A stretch of 64,000 nt of DNA from Bog-366 sp963722555. GTDB lineage: Bacteria; Acidobacteriota; Terriglobia; UBA7540. Positions 9,738 through 17,324 of the stretch are shown here, in pieces. The stretch is from positions 930,001 to 994,000 of the forward strand of contig CAVRNQ010000007.1 in NCBI GenBank assembly GCA_963722555.1, written 5' to 3'. A program made the translations under genes and the position numbers. The notes beneath the pieces were generated by a model. It saw only the letters and a list, made by a program, of their open reading frames with translations. It searched no databases and was not told the origin of the DNA. Each line of letters begins with the position of its first letter. The stretch's first letter is position 1.

Positions 9738-10064
9738 GGTCGCAGGCCCGGATTGGGCAGAGATTGTGAAAGCACCTTGGTGCGGGGCCCCCCGCGGCGG
9801 GCCCCGGCGAGGGGGGGCAACCCCGAGACTTGACTGGACGAAATCCCTACCCAGGCGTTGTGGTTTGCCACACGCCGGGGAAGAGTTGTGCTAATCTAAC
9901 AGGGTGTTGAAGAGAGTGTGGCGGCGATCGCCAGGGCGTGCGGGCTGCGTAAACACGGCTCTCCGGACGAGGTAAGGTTGCGACTCCTTCACCGGCAATA
10001 GTTTTTCGGCACCCTGATAGGGGATGTTTCTCACGGCTCGAGGCTTCGCCGTGGGGCAGCGCTT
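9738..10064. other. Intergenic region with GC hairpin (9784-9805)
   Basis: 327 bp without a supportable gene. A 7-bp perfect hairpin (GGGGCCC, 8-base loop, GGGCCCC) lies about 45 bases after the protease stop and may mark its transcript end, though no T run follows. The remainder shows nothing I can name. Confidence 0.35.
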
Positions 10065-10736
10065 ATGGCCTTGATTGCGCCCTCTCTGCTGGCGGCGGAT
10101 TTTGCCCGGCTGGGAGAGGCACTCCATTTATACAAAGAGGCGGGCGCCGCCCTGGTCCACGTGGATGTGATGGACGGGCACTTCGTTCCGGACCTCACGG
10201 TGGGCCCACCGGTCATTGGCAGCCTGCGCAAGGCCACCGACCTCACCTTGGATCTCCACCTGCTGGTGGAGCGGCCGGAACGATACGCCCCGCAATTTGT
10301 GGAAATCGGCGCGGACCGAATCGCGATTCATGCGGAAGCAACTCCGCATTTGCACCAGGTCCTGGGAGCGATTCGAGCCCAAGGCGCCCAAGCCGGTTTG
10401 GCGGTCAACCCTTCCACGGCGATCGAATCCGTCGCGGGCGCCCTGGACGACATCGACTACTTGTTGATTCTCGCGGCAGACCTGGGATGCAAGAACGCTG
10501 CCTTTATTCCGGGCACTGTCCACAAGGTGGTGATGGCTTGCGCCTTGCGCCGCGACCGGCGGTTGCACTTTACCGTGCAGGTCGAAGGCGGCATCGGCCT
10601 GGAACAAGTGGAGGAGCTTCGTGAGGCGGGAGCGGACATCCTGGTGGCGGGTTCTGACATCTTTAAGAACGGTGAACCCCGAGCGCGGCTGGTGGAGATG
10701 ATGCACCGGGCGTCGCGCCAAGTTTCCAGCGTGTGA
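10065..10736 (+). CDS. rpe: Divergent ribulose-phosphate 3-epimerase
   Basis: A 223-residue TIM-barrel protein clearly related to Rpe, which interconverts ribulose-5-P and xylulose-5-P. Conserved parts: IAPSLLAADF, VHVDVMDGHFVPDLTVGPPV (metal ligands H32 and D34) and H65 in LHLLV. Key positions differ from the family: LSADF reads LAADF, the phosphate loop MSVNPGFGGQ reads LAADLGCKNA, and the second catalytic Asp (VDGG) is Glu174 (VEGG). It may be a slow epimerase, a paralog with another substrate, or inactive. No other pentose-phosphate gene is nearby. The ATG at 10065 follows a GGGG 8 bases upstream. bamD begins a few bases after the stop. Confidence 0.75.
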   Translation: MALIAPSLLAADFARLGEALHLYKEAGAALVHVDVMDGHFVPDLTVGPPVIGSLRKATDLTLDLHLLVERPERYAPQFVEIGADRIAIHAEATPHLHQVLGAIRAQGAQAGLAVNPSTAIESVAGALDDIDYLLILAADLGCKNAAFIPGTVHKVVMACALRRDRRLHFTVQVEGGIGLEQVEELREAGADILVAGSDIFKNGEPRARLVEMMHRASRQVSSV

Positions 10737-10742
10737 TTCTGG

Positions 10743-11993
10743 TTGGGAGTTAGAGCTCTGGTCAAGGCATCGGCAAGGCCAACTGCACAAAAACTCTTCG
10801 CCTCGGTGTTCCTCTGGGGGCTCGGCGTGATTTTGCTCCCGGGCTGTGCGCTGGTGCGGCGGCACGCGCGCCCGGAACTGGCCACGCGAGTTGCCCCCGG
10901 CGATCAGCCAGACAAGATTCTCTACGAGAAAGCCACGAATGAAATTGCCCACGGGCGATACGATGTGGGACGGCTGACCCTTCAGACGCTGATCAACACT
11001 TATCCGGACAGTGAATATCTTTCCAAAGCCAAGCTGGCGATTGCGGACTCGTATTACAGCGAGGGGGGAATTTCCGGTTTGACCCAGGCGGAAGCGGAGT
11101 ACAAGGATTTCATCACATTCTTCCCTACAGCCCCGGAGGCGCCGGAAGCCCAATTCCGGGTGGGCATGGCCCACTTTCGGATGATGGCCAAGGCCGACCG
11201 CGATCAGACGGAAGCGCAACTGGCGGAAGCTGAATTCAAGGAATTCCTGCTGAAGTATCCTGACAGTCGGGTCATGCCTCGCGTGAAGGCGCGGCTGCGG
11301 GAAGCCCAGGAAGTGCTGGCCGAGGGCGAATACTGGACGGCCGATTTCTATTACACGCATGGCGCCTATCTGGCGGCGCGGGCGCGCTATCAGACTATTG
11401 CCGACAAGTATCCGAATTTCAGCGGCGGTGATGCCGCCCTCTATTTTCTGGGGCAGAGTCTGGAGCACTTGCGCCGAGGGTCCGAGGCGGCACCTTATTA
11501 CGGGCGCGTCATCACGGACTTTCCCTTGAGCTTGCATGTGGCCGACGCCAAAGCCCGCTTGACCGCCCTGCACCAACCTATCCCACGGCCAACCCGCGCC
11601 ACGCTGGCGCGCGCGCGTGCGGATGCAGCGCGTCACACCAACCGCGACTGGTTGAGTAAACTCGGCGGGGTCATGGCGAGTACTCCCGACACCAGCGCCA
11701 CCCTCCACGGCCCCGTGCGCCTCGGCGGACCGCCAAGTGGCGGACCCGAAGTGGCCAAGGCCCCAATCGGCGGACCCCCGCCCGCTAACGCCACCATCGT
11801 GGTCCAGCCCATGGGTGATACGGGACTGACCGCGGGCAAACCCGTGGACCCGAAGGCGAACCCCAACGACGACGCCGCGAAAGCCAAGGAAACGCCACCC
11901 GAAAAGAGTTCGCCCGATTCCACCTCGCCCTCGGAGCCACCCAAGAAAAAGAGCCGCTTCCACGTCTTGAAGAAAGTTGTTAAACCTTTCTGA
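10743..11993 (+). CDS. bamD: Outer membrane assembly lipoprotein BamD-like
   Basis: TPR lipoprotein of the BAM complex that inserts beta-barrels into the outer membrane. A hydrophobic signal ends in the lipobox LLPGC (cysteine at about residue 35). Five TPR-like units follow, with the typical LQTLINTYPDSEYLSKAKLAIADSYY pattern (split here as LQTLINTYPDSEY and AKLAIADSYY). After residue ~280 the protein adds a 130-residue Pro/Gly/Lys-rich tail not found in short BamD proteins, ending KKSRFHVLKKVVKPF. The first possible start is a TTG at 10743 without a clear ribosome-binding site, so the start is uncertain by up to about 15 codons. It lies 6 bases after rpe and may be cotranscribed. Confidence 0.8.
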   Translation: MGVRALVKASARPTAQKLFASVFLWGLGVILLPGCALVRRHARPELATRVAPGDQPDKILYEKATNEIAHGRYDVGRLTLQTLINTYPDSEYLSKAKLAIADSYYSEGGISGLTQAEAEYKDFITFFPTAPEAPEAQFRVGMAHFRMMAKADRDQTEAQLAEAEFKEFLLKYPDSRVMPRVKARLREAQEVLAEGEYWTADFYYTHGAYLAARARYQTIADKYPNFSGGDAALYFLGQSLEHLRRGSEAAPYYGRVITDFPLSLHVADAKARLTALHQPIPRPTRATLARARADAARHTNRDWLSKLGGVMASTPDTSATLHGPVRLGGPPSGGPEVAKAPIGGPPPANATIVVQPMGDTGLTAGKPVDPKANPNDDAAKAKETPPEKSSPDSTSPSEPPKKKSRFHVLKKVVKPF

Positions 11994-12119
11994 TTCTGTG
12001 TCGAAACGCGACCGCTGGCCTCATCGGGAAAACCGATAGAATCCTTCAGGGGCAAGTCGCGCCCTCTTGGCTCTTTCTACCTGCCAAGCGCAACCTCAAG
12101 ATTCCCAACCGGTTGTTCC

Positions 12120-12187
12120 TTGACTTCGGCGCACTGTCGTGGTATTTGTCAGGCGACTCGGGTATGGTGTAGGACAGGAGAAACCCC
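12120..12187 (+). promoter_or_regulatory. Possible sigma-70 promoter and RBS for the CheY-like gene
   Basis: TTGACT at 12120-12125 is followed after 17 bases by a weak TATTTG at 12143-12148. A GGAG sits about 8 bases before the GTG start at 12188. The -35 and spacing are good and the -10 is poor. Confidence 0.35.
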
Positions 12188-14065
12188 GTGGCCCGGATGG
12201 TCTTGGTTGCCGATGACAGTCCCACCATTCAGAAGAAGGCGCTGGGAATTCTGAAAGGTGAGGGATTCGAAGTCGAGACCGTCTCGAACGGTGTCGCTGC
12301 CATCAAGCGGCTTGCGACGATTCAGCCCGCCGTAGTCCTCGCCGACGTTTCCATGCCAGGGAGAGATGGCTACGAAGTTTGCGACTTCGTGAAGAAGTCG
12401 GCACAACTTTCACACGTGCCGGTGTTGCTGGTCGTGAGCGACATGGAGCCCTACGACGACGTCCGGGGCGTGCAGGTGCGGGCGGACGGAAGAATCAAGA
12501 AGCCGTTTGAGCCGCAGGAGCTCATCGCGATCGTGGCAAAGTTCATCGCGCTGTCCGAGGCGGCGATGAAACTGGAGAGTTCCCCGACCCTGGTCGCCGC
12601 GCCCGCGCCGGAGTCTGCTCCGGGGTTCGTAGTAGCGAGTGAAGAACCAGAGGAACCGTCGCGGGCAGAACAGCCGGCCGTAACAGATTTCCCAGTGGTC
12701 TCCGAGGGAATGGCTTTCACGGAGCCCCTGCCGGAGGAGGCTCCTGCTTATTCAACGGAGCCGCCGGTGGCGGAAACCGAAACGTATGTCTCCGCGCCGC
12801 TGCCGGGGGAGGTTGCCCCCGCGTCTGAACCGCCACCGGAACTCACCGAGCTGTTCGCTGCCCCTGGGCCAGATGCCACTCCCGCCGTTGAAACTCCGGT
12901 GGTTTGCGAGCCACCCCCTGCGGCAGCTCCCGAGCCGGTCTTTATCGAGGAGCGGACCGTGCCGATTCACTTGCCTCCGCTCCCCAAACCCGAGTCCTCG
13001 ACGATGATTTTCCGAGCTCCAGTGGAGATTGCGGAGCCGGTTTGGAGGGATGAGATTGCTCCTCCCCCGTCCCCGCCCGAACCCGACGATGTGACCGTGC
13101 TGGAGCCGCAGTTTGAGCCCGAAACCCCAGCCGCCCCGGTAGAATTACCCGTGGAGCAGCCCGCAGAGCCGCCCCAGGGAACTCCCGCGGTGGCCGCCAT
13201 GAGCTTGGACAGCTTCTCGCTCGACGATGCCGCCGCCGGCCAAGTGCACTTTGCTCTCGATGATTGGGACGACTTCGCTCCCACCTCGGCCGCCGCGCCA
13301 GCGACGGAAGTGGCGCCAGAAGAGACTCCAGCCGAGGGTCCGGCTGAGACTCCGGCCGAAGCTCTAGCCGAAACCCCAGCGGAAATCCAGGCCGAGATTC
13401 CGCCCGAAACTCCCAACGAAACCCCGGCGGAGATTCAGGCCGAGATTCCGCCCGTAACTCCCGACGAAACTCCGGCGGAGATTCAGGCCAAGATTCCGCC
13501 CGTAACTCCCGACGAAACTCCAGCGGAGATTCAAGCTGAGGTTCCGCCCACAACTCCCGACGAAACTCCGGCGGAGATTCAAGCCGAGATTCCGCCCGAA
13601 ACTCCCGGCGAAACTCCAGCGGAGATTCAAGCCGAGATTCCGACCGAAACTCCCGGCGAAACCCCAGCCGAGATTCAGGCTGAGGTTCCGCCCGAAACTC
13701 CCGGCGAAACTCCAGCGGAGATTCAAGCCGAGATTCCGCCCATAACTCCCGACGAAACTCCAGCCGAGATTCAAGCTGAGCTTCCGCCCGAAACTCCCAT
13801 CGAAACTCCGGCGGAGATTCAGGCCGAAATTCCGACCGTGGCTCCACCCGAAACACCCGTAGAGACTCAGGCCAAAGTCGGCGCTGGCACCTATCCCCCT
13901 CCCCCGGCACTCGATTGGGGCATGCTTTATTCTATCGTCCGTAAAGTGGTATTGAAGATGTCGCCGCCTGCTTTGCGCAGGGAGGCTGTTGAGGAGTTAG
14001 CCAGGGCAATAGCCGACGAAATCGCCTCCGAGCTGAGCGACGAATTACCTCCGCCTGAGACCTGA
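12188..14065 (+). CDS. CheY-like receiver protein with Pro/Glu-rich 16-residue repeat tail
   Basis: Residues 1-125 form a receiver domain: acidic pair D9-D10, phospho-acceptor D53 (LADVSMPGRDGYEV), S84 and K105 (IKKPF). No DNA-binding or enzymatic output domain follows. Instead there are ~270 residues of Pro/Glu/Ala-rich sequence, then ten near-identical 16-residue units of the form TPAEIQAEIPPETPDE (residues ~396-555), then a ~60-residue folded-looking end (ALDWGMLYSIVRKVVLKM...). The conserved tail suggests a docking segment held on a long flexible spacer. The GTG at 12188 has GGAG upstream. The phosphodonor is not in the window. Its function cannot be named beyond a two-component-type response protein. 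Confidence 0.8.
   Translation: MARMVLVADDSPTIQKKALGILKGEGFEVETVSNGVAAIKRLATIQPAVVLADVSMPGRDGYEVCDFVKKSAQLSHVPVLLVVSDMEPYDDVRGVQVRADGRIKKPFEPQELIAIVAKFIALSEAAMKLESSPTLVAAPAPESAPGFVVASEEPEEPSRAEQPAVTDFPVVSEGMAFTEPLPEEAPAYSTEPPVAETETYVSAPLPGEVAPASEPPPELTELFAAPGPDATPAVETPVVCEPPPAAAPEPVFIEERTVPIHLPPLPKPESSTMIFRAPVEIAEPVWRDEIAPPPSPPEPDDVTVLEPQFEPETPAAPVELPVEQPAEPPQGTPAVAAMSLDSFSLDDAAAGQVHFALDDWDDFAPTSAAAPATEVAPEETPAEGPAETPAEALAETPAEIQAEIPPETPNETPAEIQAEIPPVTPDETPAEIQAKIPPVTPDETPAEIQAEVPPTTPDETPAEIQAEIPPETPGETPAEIQAEIPTETPGETPAEIQAEVPPETPGETPAEIQAEIPPITPDETPAEIQAELPPETPIETPAEIQAEIPTVAPPETPVETQAKVGAGTYPPPPALDWGMLYSIVRKVVLKMSPPALRREAVEELARAIADEIASELSDELPPPET
13373..13852 (+). repeat. 48-bp tandem repeat, ten copies, in frame
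   Basis: Ten in-frame copies of a 48-bp unit encoding TPAEIQAE[IVL]PPETP[DG]E variants sit inside the CheY-like gene. Copies differ mostly at the residues after PP and before the last Glu. A partial eleventh copy (TPVETQAK) follows. Strand-slippage length variation between strains is likely, and the array may be misassembled in short-read data. Confidence 0.9.
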
Positions 14066-14297
14066 TCCGAGATCCATCCCACCCCGCTTGCGTAGAAATT
14101 TTCCCCGATGCCTTGTCCCGGGATGACCATGCTCCCGAGGGCAACTCCCCTGCCGGCACAATGCTTGCGCTCCCAGTGATTGGGTAGTGCCTGAAATTTG
14201 TGTTGGTGGATAAATCTGAATTTGCGTGACTGTTCAACGTGTGAACACTTGCGCATTTGCCACAGCTATTCCACGTTTATTTGCGCTGGCTCGTGCC

Positions 14298-14624
14298 TTA
14301 ACTCTGCTTCTTAATCCCCAATGTCACGACGCTCATAAATATCCGCGTAGCCATCAGCACTAAAGGCGAAACGAATGGGATATTGAGGGGCGGAGAAACT
14401 AGGAAGGATAAGAAAAATGCTAACGGAGCCGCCCAAAAGATATGGAGCTTATTCGCTCCGGAGATCAGAAAGACCACTGCAACAATCCACCAGAATAGTG
14501 TGAGTACCGCAGTTCCCCACTGCGGAGGAGCCCCAGAAGCCACAGAGTTACGACAACCGTAAGTCCACGCGACTGCTAGGAAGGTAACTACACCCCAAGC
14601 AATCCACCCGACTATCACCGTCAT
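14298..14624 (-). CDS. Small membrane protein, transposon passenger
   Basis: A 108-residue hydrophobic protein with three to four predicted membrane segments (MTVIVGWIAWGVVTFLAVAW, then LTLFWWIVAVVFLISG, then two near the C-terminus), ending GIKKQS. The open frame extends further upstream, but ATG 14624 has AGGAGG 7 bases before it and opens straight into a membrane helix. The start lies 20 bases after the transposase stop, so it is probably translated from the same leftward transcript. It sits inside the inverted repeats of the IS1-like element. No family recognised. Confidence 0.65.
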   Translation of the reverse strand: MTVIVGWIAWGVVTFLAVAWTYGCRNSVASGAPPQWGTAVLTLFWWIVAVVFLISGANKLHIFWAAPLAFFLSFLVSPPLNIPFVSPLVLMATRIFMSVVTLGIKKQS

Positions 14625-14643
14625 GCGTCGTCCTCCTGTACCC

Positions 14644-15585
14644 CTAGAAACTCCTCGCGTAGAGAAGTTCTCCCGCCGTCCAGATATGGTCCGTGATTCC
14701 AGCTTCCATTGCTGGGGTACAGCGGATCGTGCGATGTGTCCGGCAGAAATTGTACCACGCAAAGTAGAGGGCAAGCGCAGCCCACAAGTTTGCTCGCTTC
14801 TTTGAAAATGCGTTGGTGAGGCGCGTGAGCCTGCGAATCTGCATTCGCATCGTTGAATTTGCTCTTTCGACGTGCGAAGTGCAAATGCGCGCAGTGTCGG
14901 GCTGGCCCCAGACTGGCTTTGCTATGGCCTCTATTACGCTGGCTGGTGAGTAGCGACGTTCTTCGTCGGTGGGAGCGGCATAGACCTTTATCAGTTGCGC
15001 GTAATCGACTCGCGTCCCAAGAGACGTGTGAATCGCATCGAAATAGGGTCCGAATCCGTCTGTCGTCACTTGGAATTTCCCGGCTGTCGCCTCATTGAGT
15101 TTTTCCGTGAAAGCCATTGTGTCTCGGGCGCTGCGCCTCCCGAGATGCCATGTCAGCACCAGCTTTGTATTTCGCTCGATTGCGACGAAGCAGTAAGCAT
15201 CGCCAAATCCGGGATTGCCGGTTTCGTTGTTTTTTCCCTTGCATCCCACGAACCCCCAAATCTCATCGCATTGAACGTCAGACACGGGCACGCCTTGGCA
15301 CTTGCTTTCAAGTAGTCGCTGACAGCGATCTCCTGCGAGCACCAGAATCTTCATGATCGTGTTTTGGTCAATGCCAGTGAGCCTCTGAATCGAACGGATC
15401 GAGCAACCCTCAACCAGTAGGTTGATAACGCCATCCACTTTCTCAGGGGCAGTGTACATGCCGCCCAGGTGCTCATTTCGTGGCTCTGAGTTAGTCTTGC
15501 AACACTGGCAACAGCGATACCGTTGCTGGCCCTTCCGCGTCTTCCCAAATTTTCTGCATTCGATCCGGCAATTGTGGCAAGTCAT
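14644..15585 (-). CDS. IS1-family transposase (single-ORF type)
   Basis: A 313-residue DDE transposase. The N-terminus carries a zinc-finger-like part with CHNC and CCQCC cysteines, then a helix-turn-helix (CSIRSIQRLTGIDQNTIMK). The catalytic domain contains VQCDEIWGFV (first Asp), TTDGFGPY (second Asp) and the HVERANSTMRMQIRRLTRLT block (Glu), then the YNFCRTHRTIRCTPAMEAG end. It is one uninterrupted frame with no frameshift window, as in the long single-ORF IS1 relatives. GGGAG stands 4 bases before ATG 15585. It lies inside matching inverted repeats and looks intact, so the element may be active. Confidence 0.88.
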   Translation of the reverse strand: MTCHNCRIECRKFGKTRKGQQRYRCCQCCKTNSEPRNEHLGGMYTAPEKVDGVINLLVEGCSIRSIQRLTGIDQNTIMKILVLAGDRCQRLLESKCQGVPVSDVQCDEIWGFVGCKGKNNETGNPGFGDAYCFVAIERNTKLVLTWHLGRRSARDTMAFTEKLNEATAGKFQVTTDGFGPYFDAIHTSLGTRVDYAQLIKVYAAPTDEERRYSPASVIEAIAKPVWGQPDTARICTSHVERANSTMRMQIRRLTRLTNAFSKKRANLWAALALYFAWYNFCRTHRTIRCTPAMEAGITDHIWTAGELLYARSF

Positions 15586-15670
15586 TTTCTCCCTTGCTTT
15601 CTTCAGGTGCGAGAGCGAAAATGACGGCGGGCGTAGAAACCCCGTCCTTTCGGCTTCGGCCTGAGGATGC

Positions 15671-15703
15671 GCCCTGCCGGTAGTTACCAGCTACTGGCAG
15701 GGC
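15671..15703. other. Perfect-loop hairpin
   Basis: A 13-bp stem with one G-T pair (GCCCTGCCGGTAG / CTACTGGCAGGGC) and a 7-base loop, between the transposase gene and the tRNA-like fragment. No T run on either side. Possibly a structured RNA or recombination site. Confidence 0.35.
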
Positions 15704-15713
15704 ATTAGATTGA

Positions 15714-15785
15714 TGGACCTGGGGGGAGTTGAACCCCCTGCTACGGGCACCCAGAATGCACAAGCGGGAACCGTCCCTCAGGCCC
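15714..15785 (-). other. tRNA- or tmRNA-like fragment
   Basis: Read on the minus strand, 72 bases begin GGGCCTG and end in a T arm (GGGGG-TTCAACT-CCCCC), CAGGTCC and A. The acceptor strands pair over 7 bp with one G-T. The TTCAACTC T-loop resembles the 3' end of tmRNA genes. The D arm and anticodon arm are poor, and position 8 is not T. I read it as a degraded tRNA or a tmRNA 3' remnant rather than a working tRNA. No CCA is encoded (TCA follows). Confidence 0.4.
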
Positions 15786-15798
15786 ATGAAGACATCAG

Positions 15799-15841
15799 GG
15801 CCAGCTATTCCTAGTAACTTGTTGGATTGGCTGGCCTTTTT
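15799..15841 (+). terminator. Rho-independent terminator
   Basis: GGCCAGC pairs with GCTGGCC, and the stem extends to 13 positions with one G-T pair and one mismatch, around a 12-base loop. TTTTT follows directly. It ends rightward transcripts just before the toxin-like operon and so would shield that operon from read-through. Confidence 0.7.
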
Positions 15842-15853
15842 GTTCATGAGTGA

Positions 15854-15873
15854 TATAATAAATAAGTTATAAT
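15854..15873 (+). promoter_or_regulatory. AT-rich promoter-like site before the toxin-like gene
   Basis: Two perfect TATAAT hexamers (15854-15859 and 15868-15873) lie in AT-rich DNA directly before ATG 15877. No good -35 is spaced for either. If the second one were used, the message would be nearly leaderless or would start at a later ATG. Confidence 0.35.
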
Positions 15874-15876
15874 GCG

Positions 15877-16323
15877 ATGTCAAGAAGAATTTTGTTGACA
15901 TATAATAAAGAAGTGATAGAGTCTCATAGTGTATGGACCTTCTGGGACTACGTGACTCCAAGTGGCAATAACATGATCGAGGAATGGAGGGCGCAAGACC
16001 TATCGGATGAAGGAAGATTGATGTTTTCAAAGCTGCTCAAGAACATCCGCAACACTGAAGACCACCGGAATTGGATCGGCTTCAAGAGATTTATAAAGCG
16101 CAAGAGAGATAGGGTCTGGGAACTTCAATTCTTTGCCGATGGACGGCAATACCGCGTCCTTGGAGACTTTGCAGGAGAGAAACAGGCCGTTTTGCTAATC
16201 GGATGCTACCACAAGGGCAGAGTTTATACTCCACCCGACTCCATTGACCAGGCTTTCAAGAGGAAAGGATTCTTGAAAAATGGAACAGCAACACATTATG
16301 CACGAGAAATCCCAACTGATTGA
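15877..16323 (+). CDS. Phage Gp49/HigB-like protein (RelE-fold toxin candidate)
   Basis: A 148-residue protein whose middle part matches the Gp49/HigB group: RDRVWELQFFADGRQYRVLGDF, then VLLIGCYHKGRVYTPPDSIDQAFKR (each seen as shorter blocks). In related toxin-antitoxin pairs such proteins cut mRNA on the ribosome. The N-terminal 35 residues before MIEEW are atypical, and the true start may be a later ATG. It overlaps the XRE gene by 44 bases in another frame, the gene order (toxin then antitoxin) known for higBA. The DNA is AT-rich compared with the chromosome. It is carried in the IS1-like transposon. Toxicity is inferred, not shown. Confidence 0.7.
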   Translation: MSRRILLTYNKEVIESHSVWTFWDYVTPSGNNMIEEWRAQDLSDEGRLMFSKLLKNIRNTEDHRNWIGFKRFIKRKRDRVWELQFFADGRQYRVLGDFAGEKQAVLLIGCYHKGRVYTPPDSIDQAFKRKGFLKNGTATHYAREIPTD

Positions 16324-16834
16324 AAAGCTCAGAAATTGGAAGTACCGTGAGGCTTACATCAGGGCGAGCATTAATGTAAACCTTCCCTCGCAGATTCGCG
16401 CCCTTCGTCTCAAGCAAAGAATGACCCAAAGAGAATTGGCAGACGAATCCAAAATGCTGCAGCCTCGCATTTCCGCAATGGAAAAGCCTGGAGCGATAAA
16501 GTTCAACATCGAAACGCTTGTTCGAGTGGCTGCTGCATTTAAGGTTGGATTGATCGTCAAATTCGTCCCGCTCAGCGAGATGCTGGCTTGGGAAAACGGG
16601 TTCTCTCAGGACGATTTTGATGTCGTGACATTTGAGGAGGACGCGAGGCTCCAACTTACTGCCGCATCTACACCTGCATCTGTAATTGTGGGGGGCACCC
16701 TTTCTACGCCTACATGGGTGTCATTTGAATCACCCAGAACAATGCGCGCACTTCCTCAGCTTAGCCAAAGCATTACAATGACACGGCCTGCAGATGCTGG
16801 GAGTACTTTTACTGTGCAAGAGTTTCATTTTTGA
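16280..16834 (+). CDS. XRE-family HTH protein, likely HigA-type partner
   Basis: A 184-residue protein with a Cro/CI-type helix-turn-helix at about residues 37-92 (IRALRLKQRMTQRELADES...QPRISAMEKP). A short conserved segment (VKFVPLSEMLAWENGFSQDDFDVVTFEED) follows, here cited in part, as seen in a common group of stand-alone XRE regulators. The C-terminal 60 residues are Thr/Ser/Pro-rich and not conserved-looking. Overlap with the upstream Gp49-like gene suggests translational coupling and an antitoxin/autorepressor role. The ATG at 16280 is preferred; 16298 is an alternative. Confidence 0.78.
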   Translation: MEQQHIMHEKSQLIEKLRNWKYREAYIRASINVNLPSQIRALRLKQRMTQRELADESKMLQPRISAMEKPGAIKFNIETLVRVAAAFKVGLIVKFVPLSEMLAWENGFSQDDFDVVTFEEDARLQLTAASTPASVIVGGTLSTPTWVSFESPRTMRALPQLSQSITMTRPADAGSTFTVQEFHF

Positions 16835-16858
16835 TGAAACTATGTAACGGAGGAAACT

Positions 16859-17212
16859 GTGGCCGACAAACAATCAACTTTAGTTTCAGCGATACTCTCT
16901 CCAGATGAGATGAGGGCAAAAACGAAAATCTCAGAAGACTTTTACAGTGTCTTTTGCAATCATGTACGAATTGCTGCTTCAGCGACTGAATTCCGCCTGT
17001 TTTTTGGAGAAAACTACCCAACTGCAACCGGAGAAATTAAGGTCATTGAAAACTTCAGCGTTATTCTCACTCCGGTCCAAGCAAAGGCCATGCTACAGGG
17101 GTTAGCCGAAACCGTCCAGAAAATGGAAGCGTTTTTTGGGGCGATTCCCAATCCTGATTCATTACAGATCAAAGATACTTCACTGCCTGCAGCTCCAGTC
17201 ACGGAAGGGTAA
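16859..17212 (+). CDS. DUF3467-family protein
   Basis: A 117-residue soluble protein. The pattern of an early VFCNHVRIAASATEFRLFFGE segment followed by ENFSVILTPVQAKAMLQGL and an F-G-x-I-P end matches DUF3467, a small family of unknown function often found next to XRE regulators. The GTG at 16859 has CGGAGG 5 bases upstream, so the start is firm. It lies 24 bases after the XRE gene and completes a three-gene unit within the transposon. Confidence 0.75.
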   Translation: MADKQSTLVSAILSPDEMRAKTKISEDFYSVFCNHVRIAASATEFRLFFGENYPTATGEIKVIENFSVILTPVQAKAMLQGLAETVQKMEAFFGAIPNPDSLQIKDTSLPAAPVTEG

Positions 17213-17324
17213 GGCTGACTAAAAAAGCCGAACCATAAAATCAACACAAATTTCAGGCGCTCCCAGTGATGGCTGAGGTTTGACTCAGTCCCAGGCAGCC
17301 GGTATATTAGTTGGATTTCAGTGT

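Larger units (their letters stand above)
14183..17264. mobile_element. IS1-like transposon with passenger genes
   Basis: A 3082-bp element bounded by 23-bp terminal inverted repeats: 14183-14205 (GGTAGTGCCTGAAATTTGTG...) and the complement at 17242-17264, matching at 21 of 23 positions. Outside them lie AGTGATTG (14175-14182) and AGTGATGG (17265-17272), a 7-of-8 target duplication. Alternatively, a 14-bp exact direct repeat GCGCTCCCAGTGAT (14167-14180 and 17257-17270) could be read as the duplication, overlapping the right end. The element carries an IS1-type transposase and a small membrane protein leftward, a tRNA-like fragment, and a rightward three-gene operon. The right half is clearly more AT-rich than the chromosome around it. 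IS1 elements are normally about 1 kb, so this one carries cargo. Confidence 0.75.

Noticed and set aside
10128..11963. 611-codon open frame on the minus strand opposite rpe and bamD
   Set aside because: Both strands are open because of high GC. The plus-strand products are recognisable proteins; the minus-strand one is His/Arg-rich with no domain.
13373..13852. Possible CRISPR array
   Set aside because: Units are contiguous 48-bp in-frame repeats without spacers; they encode a protein tail.
12942..13910. Repetitive Arg/Glu/Ser-rich frame opposite the CheY-like gene
   Set aside because: Mirror of the 48-bp tandem repeat; the plus-strand frame has the receiver domain.
15714..15785. Functional tRNA-Gln or tRNA-Met
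   Set aside because: D arm and anticodon stem do not pair properly and position 8 is not T; kept only as a fragment.
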